Shown here one piece after another: positions 33,778-44,175 of a stretch of 64,000 bases of DNA (position 1 is its first letter; every line of letters starts with the position of its first letter). Source of the stretch: Hymenopellis radicata. Its lineage: Eukaryota > Basidiomycota > Agaricomycetes > Agaricales > Physalacriaceae. The notes beneath the pieces were generated by a model that was given only the letters and a program-made list of their open reading frames with translations, made no database searches and was not told where the DNA came from. The DNA lies in the NCBI GenBank assembly GCA_015501595.1, contig JADNRX010000022.1:1-64000 (forward strand), in the 5' to 3' direction. The position numbers were made by a program, and so were the translations under genes.

Positions 33778-35893
33778 TTAAAATTCAAGGACGTCCCCCA
33801 GCTGCGTTCGTGGAATGGCTTCAGGATAAGCCTTCCTCGCTAGACGCGTCTTCGTAGCTTGCTCGTACGCATACGCCATTCCAATGAGTTCGAACTCGGA
33901 GAAAGCTGAAGCGAAGAAGTAAAGCCCAAAAGGAACGCCGGGAGCGGGATACACAGTTGGCCCTCTACTTCTTTCGGGGATGACGCTATCAGCCATGAAT
34001 CCCAGGGGAACTAAATACGAGGCAGATTCTTAGCTATATGGGCATCCAAGAAGTAACGCACTCACCGGTGACGATGGGATAACCAGCAAGAGCTGACAAC
34101 ATATTTAAGCATGTAATACAGATTCTGAGCAGAATAGACCGACCGCTGGTTGTGACGAGAACCACGTCTGAGGTATCACAAGTGCATCGAGATCATGCTC
34201 CTTAATTGCAGCATCAATTCCTCGAGTTCTGCCAATATCGATGTTTTTTGATAAATGATCGAAGTATGTAGCGTTGTACCCAGATGTCGCCTCCGCTCGA
34301 ATTAGCCTACAGCATGAATTCGACAAGTTTCAGACTCGAGAGTTGAAAACGCACTCGGACTGGTCAGTATACGGTTCTGGCATTTCCAGGTCCTTGTGCT
34401 CCAGATTGAACACAATGAGGTCTGCAAGTGTCCGTACTCCAGACGGATTCGAGGCAAGCCGAGAATAATAGTCGTTCAAGCCAATCTACAACTCGTATGA
34501 GCAGCTAAACTCCCGGTAAAAAGGACCTACTTTGAATTCCACGTCGGCGGTAACCTCCTCGCTCTCACTTTCCCGCATCTCGTGCGATGAGGGAATATCA
34601 GCCGGATCTATGACCGTTGCCCCAAGAGAGCGCAGAACATCTAACGCGTCTTCGAAGGCTTCGACTATCGATTCTCCTTGGGGAATCAGACCTTCTTCGA
34701 AAAATGTCTTCCGAGGTACACCGATGCGTTTACCACGCAGAGCATCTTTTCGCAATGCCTTCATATAGTCCGGAACTGATTCCGGTTGAGAAAGAGTATA
34801 GTTGTCGTTGGGATCGACTCCTGCAATCGCGGTCAAAACGATAGCAGCATCCTCGAGCCATCGCGCCATAGGTCCGACGCTGTCTTGATGTGAACTGATT
34901 GGTATCACTGGATAGTGTACAAGGTCAGAACTTGGTGTACATTCCCCAGGTAGAAAAACATACCACCCGCGCGACTAGTCAACCCGACGGTAGGCTTGAT
35001 CCCAGCGAGGTTATTGAAACTCGACGGACAACTGATACTTCCATCAGTTTCGGTTCCAAGAGCGACCGTGGCCAATCCAATCGAGACGGCAACACCAGAC
35101 CCAGCAGAGGACCCACAAGGGTTGGCATTGGGGTAATAGGTATTAGGCATTGGTGCATTGACCACCTATGCCGGACCAGCCTTCGGCGGCGTGGCCGCGG
35201 TAGCCAGCAAACTCGGACATGGTCGTCTTGCCGAGGATGATTGCACCTGCTTTTCTAAGCCTTTTTATGACGCCAGAATCGTCAGTGACCACAGAACCGA
35301 GGAGGCTATAGGATCCAGCCGTCGTGTTCATGCCTACACGAAAAAGACAGGTTATTTCTAAGGATTGAGAAATCCCAGCGCAACTATACCTTCTGATGCG
35401 ATGGTTGCAATGTTATCCTGTGCAAGAAGATTATCTGGGTGACGAGCATTTGGATAAGCGGAACGGCATACCTTCAGAAGGATGGGTATGCCATGCAGTA
35501 GGCTCCTTGTACCAGTGAGGCGTCGTTCTTCGTCTAGGAAAGCAGCTTGTGACAAAGCCGATGGGTTTATTTCTTGAACGGCATGTAGTTGGGGGCCACG
35601 CAGATTGACCTCTTCTATGCGTCCAACGTAAGCCTAATACCCAGCGCGCTAAGCCTCAGCATCCGGCGTTATTTTCTCCATAGCTAGACATCGATTACCT
35701 TCACAAGATCGACACTAGTGAAACGCCTGGCATCAAGACCAGTCTGTAGTTCCCGAATGGAAGTCTCGTAAAGGTCCGGGAGTGCAGTGTCCAAGTTATC
35801 AGGCCATTGGACTCGGAGTGAATCCGAAGAGGTGTCAAGGAAGCCGCGAGCATGTCCGGTAGAGATCACCAAAAGAAATACCAGTCTAAACAT
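33778..35893 (-). CDS. Amidase-signature protein, right copy (one-base loss at a splice junction)
   Basis: Inverted paralog of 11617-13712 with the same exon layout: signal peptide MFRLVFLLVISTGHARGFLD, GIPILLKD, NPCGSSAGSGVAVSIGLATV, GTETDGSISCPSSFNNLAGI, and C-terminal GFMADSVIPERSRGPTVYPA. The catalytic Lys, cis-Ser and Ser are all present. At the end of the exon TWFSSQPA (about 34145) the left copy has CCAGCTG|GTTGGT but this copy has CCAGCG|GTCGGT, one base shorter. Using the obvious donor would put the last two exons out of frame and drop the FMADS part. It may therefore be a recent pseudogene, or use another donor. Confidence 0.7.
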
Positions 35894-36177
35894 GATGGTG
35901 ATTGAGTCACCCGAGTTGTAGAACTGGAGTGAGAGTTCGTCTTAGGTTCATGATAGGCGCGCACGTAGGGCGGAATTGACCGTTTACGTAAGATGGGCTC
36001 ACAACCAATTTGAATCATGTCTGATGTACTGGTTCTCATACTCATGTTGTCAGGGCGCGTCATAGAGAATAATGCTCTCGCAGCCTTGTCGTCGCCTTTG
36101 ATTCTGTTTGTACGCCTCTCGCGAAAATTAGTAAGATTGCATCAGGAAGCATATTTCAATACGGAGGTAGCAAGCGT
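35894..36177. other. Boundary between amidase promoter and MYND-gene segment
   Basis: The first 70 bases match upstream of the left amidase; homology stops at ACGTAGG (35963-35969). From there to ACGTAGG at 38648-38654 the sequence is unique to the right arm. The short interval 35970-36177 shows no gene. Confidence 0.6.
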
Positions 36178-38471
36178 TTACACCGGCGACCCTTGGTTGC
36201 GATTCGACACACACTGGAGCTTGTGCTGCACCCAATCCTTTTGCTGACAAGCGATATCACAATACCTGATTATGTTATGAGCAATGAGATCCCTCGAAGA
36301 AGAAGAAAGGACCGACCGAGCACCGCCACATGCACATTTTAGTAACTTTGAGCTTACAAACATGCACCAGGTGCACTTGTACATCTCGCATGAAGGAAGA
36401 TGTCCGGGGACGATACGTGTTTTTTGGCAACCAAGGGCAATCCGAGCATTCGTGGCGTCCAATTGAAGCTCCTCGAACCACGATGAAAGGTCACATGAAA
36501 GCTCGGGATCGGAATATGCATAAGAGCTCTTCAGCACGGATTCATGATGATCGTTCTGGGTCGTAATGGTATCACACCATTCTATGGCCGAAGGGACGTA
36601 TAAATGAAGGATTATATCCCGTATGCGGTCGAGGTCCAGCCATTGGTAACTCGAGCCAGTGTATTTCTGGATCGCAGCAAACGAGTCAATCTGCTTTCTG
36701 ACGGCCTTCGCATCACATAAATCAATGCTCCAAGGCCGAACGAACACGAACGACAACTTACTTCAAAATCTGATTCATGCACCGAGAGATCCTCACAGGG
36801 ATCTTGCAGCACAAGGCGAAGAAGAAGGTTGCAGCCCAACACGGATGATCGATAAGATGCATCCGGTGGAGAGTCCCTAAGATAGACCTCGGAATCCTCC
36901 AGTGCGGCGACCAACAACGCTATGCCAGCTTCCCAGGCAGCACCAATAGCCAATTGACTGACACCCTTTCCGAAGGCGACATATATAGCATGCGCCAACA
37001 TACTGAAGCGCAAAGAGGGGAGTAGATCGTCGCATTTCAGTCCTTTCTTTAGAGCACGCAGACCGCTGTCATGAGAATCTTCGGATAACGTGCCCTGAAA
37101 GTAATAGAAAGCGGGCTGGGCTGGGCTGCGATAGCACGCGCTTGTCGCCAAGGCGCAGGCCTCTGCGACTTGCCCTTCCAACACTAAATGACTGATGTCT
37201 AACACATCTGCATGGTCGATGCCCGTGTTGCTTGCGCGTAGCGTTGTGGCAAGTGCTTTGAGATCAGGCAGCTCGTTCGCTCTCAACCAAGCGGAAGATG
37301 GTGCAATGCGAGGTGCTACCAGCACAACCTTCGCCAGTGTGACACCGAACTTTTCAAAGTCGAGGTCCTCCCGAAACTGTTCAATTGCGGCGGTCCATGT
37401 TCGTTTGGTTTCCAACTCGATGCTGAAATCCCAGTTTGCAATATCGAAGTGAGTTTCGGTGTGAGCAGGAGACCCAATCGAACCGCCAAGGGAAACCGAT
37501 GAGGGTTCGTTTGAGTCAAGTACGCGCCCTTCTCCAATGAGTAGCGAAAAAATGGTTATAGCGCGGTGTTTGCGGTCTGTACTTCGCAAATTACTGATAA
37601 GAAAGCTCATGGCATGCGGGACTGAGCGTAGAGCTGGTCGAAAGGGTAGATGTGGCAGGGCACAATGGATCAGACAGAAGATGTGGTGGAGGGAAAACTT
37701 TGACGTATCAGGGCGCTGGACAAATTTCAAGAGTGTTGTCAGAATGGACGAGAGGGGAAGGCTATTGTAGAATTCGGGATCGAAGTACGACTGGGTTTCA
37801 TCGAACGTGACGGTTACGAGGCAATGACAAAGAGTCGCAAGCGCGAGTTCGCAGCACGAAACGTCCTCCGGGAAATCCAAAATACATTGGTCAAGAGCAT
37901 CATATTCGCGGACGATTTGGACGTGTATATTGGGCGCCGAGTGATGGGTGATTGCAAGGAGCGTTCGTAATGCAAGGTGAACAGTCTCCGAATGCTTTAA
38001 CAGCGGTGTTAGCTGTTTTAAGAAACCTTATTTACAGTCAGCGCCAAAGTGACTTTCAGGATATCCAAGATATACCTTTGGGGGGGGCTTTTCCCGAAGG
38101 AGTCGGTGAACACACATGTGCGCATAGATTCCGACGACTCCGCCGATGATCTTCACGTTATCCGAGTTTTGCAAGTAGACCTGTGAAAGCCTAGCGTATA
38201 TCGCGTCGAAGCTACCGTGCGCCTCCTTGAGACCGCGTCGCGTTTTCAAATCTAGTGACAAGGCATGAATACGAGCGGCTTGTCAGGATTAAAACGACTA
38301 ACCGGGGAGCTTCAGCACTTTAGACAAGATGCCTATTATTTTCTCCCATCCTTCAACGTCCGCCAGCGCCGCAGCCAATGAAACCCGTTCAGTATCGTGA
38401 TCAACATTGATAGAGAGTACCGTTTTCGCTGTCCGCTTCGGTGGTGGTCGCTTGTTGCGCGGGAGAGGCAT
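36178..38471 (-). CDS. MYND-type zinc-finger protein
   Basis: Start MPLPRNKRPPPKRTAKTVLS at 38471, then exons with LTPLLKHSETVHLALRTLLA, IFCLIHCALPHLPFRPALR and a long helical (ARM/TPR-like) region: DLKALATTLRASNTGIDHAD, LEGQVAEACALATSACYRSP, FYYFQGTLSEDSHDSGLRAL. The C-terminus holds a MYND finger: CTWC..LKCACGGAR, an intron, then YCDIACQQKDWVQHKLQC, giving all Cys/His ligands. MYND fingers bind proline-rich partner peptides; helical-repeat MYND proteins of this kind are common in agaricomycetes with unknown roles. The gene lies only in the right duplication arm, between two ACGTAGG direct repeats. A run of eight C's at about 38080 sits near a splice donor and makes that exon end uncertain. 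Confidence 0.7.
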
Positions 38472-38670
38472 TGTCGCGTGTTACTGAAAATGGATGGGCT
38501 GTCGAAGGCGGTCAAGGACGAGTTGACGCGTAAAAAGGACTCTTACTGTGTAGAATGGGGGTGGAAGGAGAGGTGGCAGCTAGCCCCAAAAAAGTGTCGC
38601 CCCATCGCCTGTCCAAAAGCGTAATGCCTGAGCTTCCTGAAGATCCTACGTAGGCCTAAGGTGAGTCTCA

Positions 38671-38797
38671 AAAAGGCACCTTCCTATTGTGGGAGCAAGA
38701 GCGCGCGCGATCACTCACTTTCCCTTCCTGGGAGTAAACCGAGGTAGCATGGTCCGTGCGCACCCGCCTGGTATAAAACGCGACTTCCCGCTTTGTG
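38671..38797 (+). promoter_or_regulatory. U2 snRNA promoter (conserved block plus TATA box)
   Basis: A block containing AAAAAGGCACCTTCCTATTG and TGGGAGCAAG (38669-38700) is the same, inverted, upstream of the left U2 (about 11478-11505), while neighbouring sequence differs between the copies. GGTATAAAACGCGAC at about 38770-38784 puts a TATA box some 20-25 bases before the RNA start. The block sits about 100-125 bases upstream, where a snRNA upstream element could lie. Which polymerase is used is not determinable, but U2 is normally a Pol II gene. Confidence 0.5.
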
Positions 38798-38965
38798 ATT
38801 CCTTACCACTCTGGCCTTTTGGCTTAGATCAAGTGTAGTATCTGTTCTTAATAGTTTAACCACTATTACGGAGGCACCGCCTCCCGTATTTGGTTATCTA
38901 ATTTTTGCCGCCCTTGTTCCTCGTGCTCTGCTTGCAACACGGGGACGCGATGACCTTGCCACTGC
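38798..38965 (+). ncRNA. U2 spliceosomal snRNA, right copy (canonical)
   Basis: Begins ATTCCTTACCACTCTGGCC, then TTTTGGCTTAGATCAAGTG and GTAGTATCTGTTCTTAATAG. GTAGTA pairs with the intron branch site. Stem IIa is AATAG..CTATT, spaced from the branch-site element exactly as in canonical U2. Then CACCGCCTCCCG, the Sm site CTAATTTTTG (about 38898-38907) and terminal stem-loops through GACCTTGCCACTGC. Identity to the left copy outside the CU insertion is complete over this length, and ends one base later. This is the likelier functional copy. Confidence 0.95.
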
Positions 38966-40085
38966 GGTATAGGCTTGTGTCGTCGGGGGAACTCCTTCTT
39001 TTCTTTTGTTCGTATCTAGTCGGGTGCTTTCAATTGGCGGCACTCCGGGATACGGCAAATAGCCAGTTTTCATTTTGTTAGATCCCGGATCCCCCGTGGA
39101 TCGATCGTTTATTGGATCTTCATTGTGGTGGTTTACCGTTCTGGTAATTGAAGATCCTGCGTGGATGAAGCTTGGACTGTTTCCGGAGTGAGTTATTCTT
39201 ACCCTCTGAGCTCTCTGACTCTCGCTGATTATGGCAAGCATCTCAGCTTGTACGTCGAACCCTCCGAGTCGAAGATCTGGCCGCTACATTCGTTCTATGC
39301 AGCAGCCACCTGCGACTTAATGTCTGGAATGTGTCCCTATTGAGGCGCTTAGGCCACAACAAATAGGGACGTTCACGGTAGACTCGTTAGCGAGCTAACG
39401 GCCGTTAGCTCTCTCGTTAGAGCTAACGAGCTTGTCACGCTAAAATATCACATCGGGTTTATCGGGCTGTCGGGCATGTGGATGCCCGCTGCTGACCAAC
39501 CATCCCAGTCATTCTGAGCTGTCTCCCGCCCTCGCGAATGTTGACCCGCCCAATTTGAAGCTCTCTGCCCCGCATTAGTGTTGACTGTGTTTCAGTGAGA
39601 TGTCATTTTTGGTACGGAAGTTCGACTACTTGACGGAAAAGAGCTCTTCTCTCGACACATTGCTTTCAATGAATTTTTTTTCAAAGGTCCCGCCCTTGGC
39701 CCCGCCTCCTTCCATACTGTTCAGCAGTCAAGCCGGGGCAGATGCCGGCAGCTTTCCGAAATGGGTCGAGTGGGACAGAGTGTGATGGTTACAGCTTCGT
39801 TAGCATCCTAACGGCCGTTAGCTTGCTAACGAGTCTACCGTGAACGTCCCTAATGGAATATCGGCTTCCATATCTAGCAACTGGGACCAGTCTGTGGTTT
39901 GCTGTGGTTTGCTGGCCTTCAATCGATGTGGACTTAACAATGGGATCCGTGATGCCCATTGTTTGTTCGGACGCGTCGCGCGAGGCTACATAAGCCTAGC
40001 GCACTCTCTGCTGTTTTCTTCAGAGCTGGTTTCTCTTCCACACGTCTATCCTCCTAATCCTCTTACAACTTACGACTTCTTCGCA
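38966..40085. other. U2 3' flank, element insertion and 5' flank of the zinc-finger gene
   Basis: Homologous (inverted) to 10633-11221 except for the element at 39364-39852. The homologous part holds no frame that both copies preserve. The final 250 bases are the upstream region of the zinc-finger gene. Confidence 0.6.
39364..39852. mobile_element. 489-bp MITE with 45-bp terminal inverted repeats
   Basis: Terminal inverted repeats of about 45 bp with one mismatch: TAGGGACGTTCACGGTAGAC then TCGTTAGC.AGCTAACGGCCG at both ends. The TIR contains the perfect palindrome GCTAACGGCCGTTAGC, and further CTCGTTAG/CTAACGAG stems lie inside. AAT flanks AGGGAC..GTCCCT on both sides; TA would be the alternative target site. 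The left duplication arm has the empty site (about 10851-10865, reverse complement CCACAACAATGG), so the insertion is directly documented. No transposase frame. Confidence 0.85.
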
Positions 40086-41108
40086 ATGGTTTCCCTTGGC
40101 GCTCTCGTACACACATTCATGAAAAACGACTCCCTCTGCTCGCCGACAAAGCGGTACGGGACGGTTTTCCCGACCGACTTCAACATCTTCTCTCTCGTCG
40201 AACCCGAAGAAGATTCGGTCAGCACTTGGGAATTCACAGCGCCGAGGCCTCTGTTGTGTGATATTGCTCACCACAGTGATGAGCCTGTCTTGTCTCCAGC
40301 CCAGGCATTCGCGCTCAAGTATCGCAATCAGTTGACCATCAAAGTGCCTGCGCGCGCTGCCTCGCCATCACCCATCAGCGCTGAGGCCTCTGAGGACGAA
40401 ACCGTTGTCGAAAACGCGTCGCCCGCGTCTACTGCCAGCAGTGAAACGTTGCCTGGCGGTACTCCAGGCCAAACCCCCAGACACGACCCCGTCCGCGAAG
40501 GGATTCTCATCACGAGTGTAAGGTCTCATATTATGCGCGATTCCTCAGCTGATGGCCTACTCTCAGGGCGCCGAGGCTATTGCAGAAATGGAAAAATGGG
40601 GTCCTTCACTGCGAGACCTCCTCGTTTGCCCTCGCTTTGAATGCCGCGACACTCTCGGCAACGTTAGGGCCCTTAAAATGCATCTCGCACTCCACGAGAT
40701 CGCGGACGAGACCGAGGAGCTGTATGTACACGCCCCCTTCGGCTTCGAATTTTCCCATTCAACTGTCCTTGCAGCGCTTTTGAATGTCTTGAATGCGAAA
40801 TTCGGTTCGAAACTCAACAAGCCTTGGCCACGCATTACTGCTGCGAGCTGCCCCCTATGCCGCTTCTGAATCCCACAGCTGGTGCGCCCTTTCTTTACTC
40901 TCCGCCTGATTTAGGTGTTGACTTGTTCTCGTCTAGCCATGTTCAAGCGGCTCTTTTCTCCCTTTACGCCCTCTCATGCCAATTAATCTGCTATTCTACC
41001 ATAATATCTACTAGTACTGTATCCATCTCTTCCTATTACCCATCACTATGCCATCGTTGTAGCCATAGACATCATTGTACATATTCTCATACGCTTTACG
41101 CTCCTTAG
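40086..41108 (+). CDS. C2H2-type zinc-finger protein, right copy
   Basis: Inverted paralog of 9611-10632. Starts MVSLGALVHTFMKNDSLCSP at 40086. Exon 1 ends at ITS (donor GTAAGG, about 40519). Exon 2 carries CPRFECRDTLGNVRALKMHL with C-x4-C-x12-H-x3-H spacing. A GTATGT donor at about 40722 leads to exon 3 with CLECEIRFETQQALATHYC, a second finger-like segment. The N-terminal 90 residues (FNIFSLVEPEEDS..., LSPAQAFALKYRNQLTIKVP) are well conserved between copies but match no domain I know. The shared stop at LYAP is reached in both copies despite several small indels that cancel out in frame. Confidence 0.6.
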
Positions 41109-41430
41109 CTCCATGTATCTCGGTTAAAATTTCACCTACTTTTTGAATCACCTTCGTCAACGAGAAACTCAGCGCAACATCGCGTTCGTGCCCGAGAAGT
41201 TTCCACAAGTCGACGATTAAGGCTGGCGCATTGCTTGACGTGCACCAGCGGTTATCTTCGAAATCTCTCCCACCATCTGCCCGACGCAATGCTTTGAACG
41301 AACCCATCAGGAAACGCCCCACGCAACAGTCGGAAGCGGTGGATCGATATAAAGCTGCCTAGCGCGATCTGACACGGAGTCCGACTGCCTCTAAGAATGT
41401 AGTAGTTCCTGATCATTTATTATTTAGGCG
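41109..41430 (-). other. Open frame of unknown identity at the duplication edge
   Basis: A minus-strand frame (41011-41322) contains WCTSSNAPALIVDLWKLLGH and LTKVIQKVGEILTEIHGA, which looks coding and could be the C-terminal exon of a gene whose other exons lie above 41430. The duplication edge at 41122-41125 falls within it. I cannot name the family. Confidence 0.3.
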
Positions 41431-41639
41431 TGGCAACAGTCCGCTACACCGAGATAGACGAGAAGGAGGCGTTGAAAAGTTCCTGTATTGTCCAGGGTCT
41501 CGAATACCATGCACAAAATATGGTAGTATTCCAATTGCCAAAGGAATATCCAACGCGGTTCAATCGTGATCTCTCACATACATATCACCAAAGTAAAAAG
41601 AGTCTCTCTGGCCAATCAAGGGGAAGACTTCTCGAAGAA

Positions 41640-42135
41640 GCTTTACAAAGCTCAAGGCCTCATCTCGCTCCACGTCGCGACCTTCCTCGACTCAATACCC
41701 GCGATGGCTGCGTCCAAAGGCCCCCAGACATCGCTAGAGCGTAGTTCTTCCCTTGAAGGGGTGTCTGCATCAGCGCCGCGCGACCAGAGAATGATGTTAA
41801 TCACAATCTCTTGAATTGCGCATTTCTCCTCATCTCGTGCGCTCGCGAAGTTCTTAGTCCACCATTTGATAGTTTCGAGAGGCTCTGTAATCTGGACGAT
41901 ATCGAAAGATATGCGAGGGATGGCAGCTATGGATCATGCAGGCCGCATGATTGCCACATGGTATGGATTTCGAGTCTGTACCATAGACGGGCGCGGCTTG
42001 CTGGGATAAACGACCGCGCCACCGTACAGCAATTTGACAGGACCTTCAAGGAAGCCGGGTCATCGAGGTCCACTTCGCCGATGATGGCGTCAATCATCTC
42101 TTGGGGGAGTTTGCATGGTTCAGAACGTGCGACCT
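41640..42135 (-). pseudogene. F-box-like gene remnant
   Basis: Read on the minus strand: CKLPQEMIDAIIGEVDLDDP, then ASLKVLSNCCTVARSFIPAS and RARLWYRLEI, the start of an agaricomycete F-box-like protein. In another frame IPRISFDIVQITEPLETIK and EEKCAIQEIVINIILWSRG follow, and then a third frame with ALSFVKLLREVFPLIGQRD. Frames change without recognisable introns, so this is probably a broken gene. An acceptor-like CTCTAG lies just upstream of the first segment. Confidence 0.5.
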
Positions 42136-42385
42136 AGAGGCAGGACAGTGAAACGGTACACGAGAGCGAATAGGAATAGGACTAACCTTGAACAACTACG
42201 GACTTAAGCCAGGCGAAGTTCAAGACTATTTTGGTCAAGAAGGTGTCAAGTAAAGCAAACGCCACGGCCAGAGGTTTGCCGAAGTGCCGCTGCGGAAGGC
42301 GGAAGCTTTCCGTCTCTCTCCCAGGCTTATCAGAGTTATCTCTATATGGCGCCCTCATTCCATTTGTTTGCTACCCTCTCGGACG

Positions 42386-42787
42386 ATGAAGGAAAAAGGA
42401 TACACAACTGGCTTGCCTACCTATGAAGAGCCCACTGCCAAGCCGAAAAGCAGGCGATTTGCTCTGGCATTCGGTCTGATCGCGTCCGTAGCTCTCTTGC
42501 AGTACTACCACCTACCCATTCATTCTCTGCGTGTAAAGGATGGCCATGTGTATTCCGACGCAGTGAAGCCAGCCTGTCCTCAAGCTGCACCGCTTGTCCT
42601 GGAACGTAATCGCGAACTGTGGGACGTTGCAAATGAAATCATTGGGTCGGAGGATTTCAAGTGGAAAGCTATTTCCTTGCTTGCTGGTGCTGTCAACATT
42701 CCGCAAGTGTTGATACCTCTCTGGCGCGTTGCAGAAAGTGGTTTCTTGGGCAAACGGCTCCCGCACGAGTCCACCATCCACGATTAA
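42386..42787 (+). pseudogene. Carboxypeptidase S (M20 peptidase) N-terminal fragment
   Basis: Starts MKEKGYTTGLPTYEEPTAKP, with a membrane segment FALAFGLIASVALLQYYHL, then ACPQAAPLVLERNRELWDVA and WKAISLLAGAVNIP. This is the N-terminal anchor and lead-in of vacuolar Gly-X carboxypeptidase (CPS1 type). The expected continuation with the metal-binding HxD is missing: after GAVNIP the sequence changes to unrelated code and stops at 42787. I see no M20 catalytic core in the next 600 bases. Confidence 0.6.
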
Positions 42788-42802
42788 AATGCGGCAGCCG
42801 CA

Positions 42803-43204
42803 TTGACATACGCAGAACACACGCCTGTACGAATTTACAGGACATCACCTCAACAAGGCGAGGTGGCCATTGATCAAGAGTCCCCAACATTCCGGCCTTC
42901 AGACGTGAGCACTCTATCGGAAGGAGAGAACGTCACGTTGCGCAAGTCGAGGGAGAACAAGTCGTATGTTCGCCACGTCGCTCGGATAACTCGTCTCGGT
43001 AATCCTATCCCCCTCCCAGTTCTCGAAGTGTATTCTGTGGACCTCCCGATAGACATCGCGGGAAAGAACTTCATCGAGCAATCCCCATACCTCAGCAACT
43101 TCTTCGACATCCAAGAGGTGGACAGTGAACGTCAATTCCTTACAATGGACCTCCACAACTTCCCGAAAGGTCTCCACCCACCACAGCAGGATTGTTCGCA
43201 CTGA
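42803..43204 (+). other. Open frame of unknown identity
   Basis: A 133-codon frame with NPIPLPVLEVYSVDLPIDIA and GKNFIEQSPYLSNFFDIQEV. Both strands stay open over most of it. Could be an orphan gene or part of a broken one; no family recognised. 43205-43362 shows nothing. Confidence 0.25.
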
Positions 43205-43362
43205 TAGGACATGTGTGCCCGCCATATATCGAACTAGACCACCTTCCCGGACGGTTAAGAAGAGGCGATGAGAATGAATATAATTTAGGGATAGGATGGG
43301 CCAATGATGCTGGATATCCGGCCGGTCTAGATATCTTTAGTATGGTTGATCATCAAGCATTA

Positions 43363-44175
43363 TTACGACTCGGACGTACTAGAGCTCACAAACTCGAATG
43401 TGAATGATTCAAGTTTCACGGTAGGGAATTTGCCTTCATCCAAAATCTTGCACCAGGCATTTAACGAGGAGAGAGCCCTTCCGTCCAACACAGAGACCTC
43501 AACGCACTTCAAGTTCGGTAGGTATGATGACCAGACACAGACCTCCTCCCACAAGCACGACAACGCACTAAGGCGCAAGAATTCGACAGATGGGAAAAAG
43601 AGAGTCTCTGTCACTGTATTAATGTGGCCATACGCATCCCATTCATCAAGCGTCAAACACTTGATACTACTTTCCTTCAACAAGCCACTGAGAGTCGAGA
43701 AGGAGGCGGACTGGCATTCTTCGTTGAGTATGAGCTCAGTGACCGGAGAAGTATGAATGAATGTGTAAATAGATGCGAGGAATGCTTGATTAGACTTGTG
43801 ATCAACCTCGTCGACGTCCCATAAGTCGGAGACAAAGGTGGCTTCCACTAAAGTGACATTTGTGAGGAGGGGGAACAAGGCATCAAGACAATGCATGTAG
43901 ACAGCCGTTGGATATTGTTCGTGGTCCGAGTCCCTTGCAGGGACAGTAATGTCTCGCGTGAACGCTGCAAGATGGGGAGAGGATCTGAAGCACGAAAGAA
44001 GCCCGCTCATGTCTGTATATCCAGAAACTCGGACGCGGCGAAACAGTACGCGTTGGCTAGAGTGTGTCCACGCCTTGCATACAAGCGCGCAATTTCGGAG
44101 AGTAATGTCATCGGATCCAGAAGTCGATGTAAGGCATCGCAGGATAAGGTCAACAAGTTCCTGCGGTATGATCAC
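43363..44175 (-). CDS. F-box domain protein
   Basis: Single-exon frame of 270 codons from 44175. The N-terminus MIIPQELVDLILRCLTSTSG followed by LRNCALVCKAWTHSSQRVLF is a typical agaricomycete F-box. The remainder has LRR-like spacing (FPLLTNVTLVEATFV, SIKCLTLDEWDAYGH, FPSVEFLRLSALSCLWEE, LPNLKCVEVSVLD). It is unrelated in detail to the MAPNAGVC family elsewhere in the window. The C-terminus may continue past 43363 through an intron. Substrate unknown. Confidence 0.65.
   Translation of the reverse strand: MIIPQELVDLILRCLTSTSGSDDITLRNCALVCKAWTHSSQRVLFRRVRVSGYTDMSGLLSCFRSSPHLAAFTRDITVPARDSDHEQYPTAVYMHCLDALFPLLTNVTLVEATFVSDLWDVDEVDHKSNQAFLASIYTFIHTSPVTELILNEECQSASFSTLSGLLKESSIKCLTLDEWDAYGHINTVTETLFFPSVEFLRLSALSCLWEEVCVWSSYLPNLKCVEVSVLDGRALSSLNAWCKILDEGKFPTVKLESFTFEFVSSSTSES

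Noticed and set aside
42803..43204. Continuation of the carboxypeptidase S gene
   Set aside because: The frame lacks the metal-binding and catalytic motifs of M20 peptidases and does not resemble the family.
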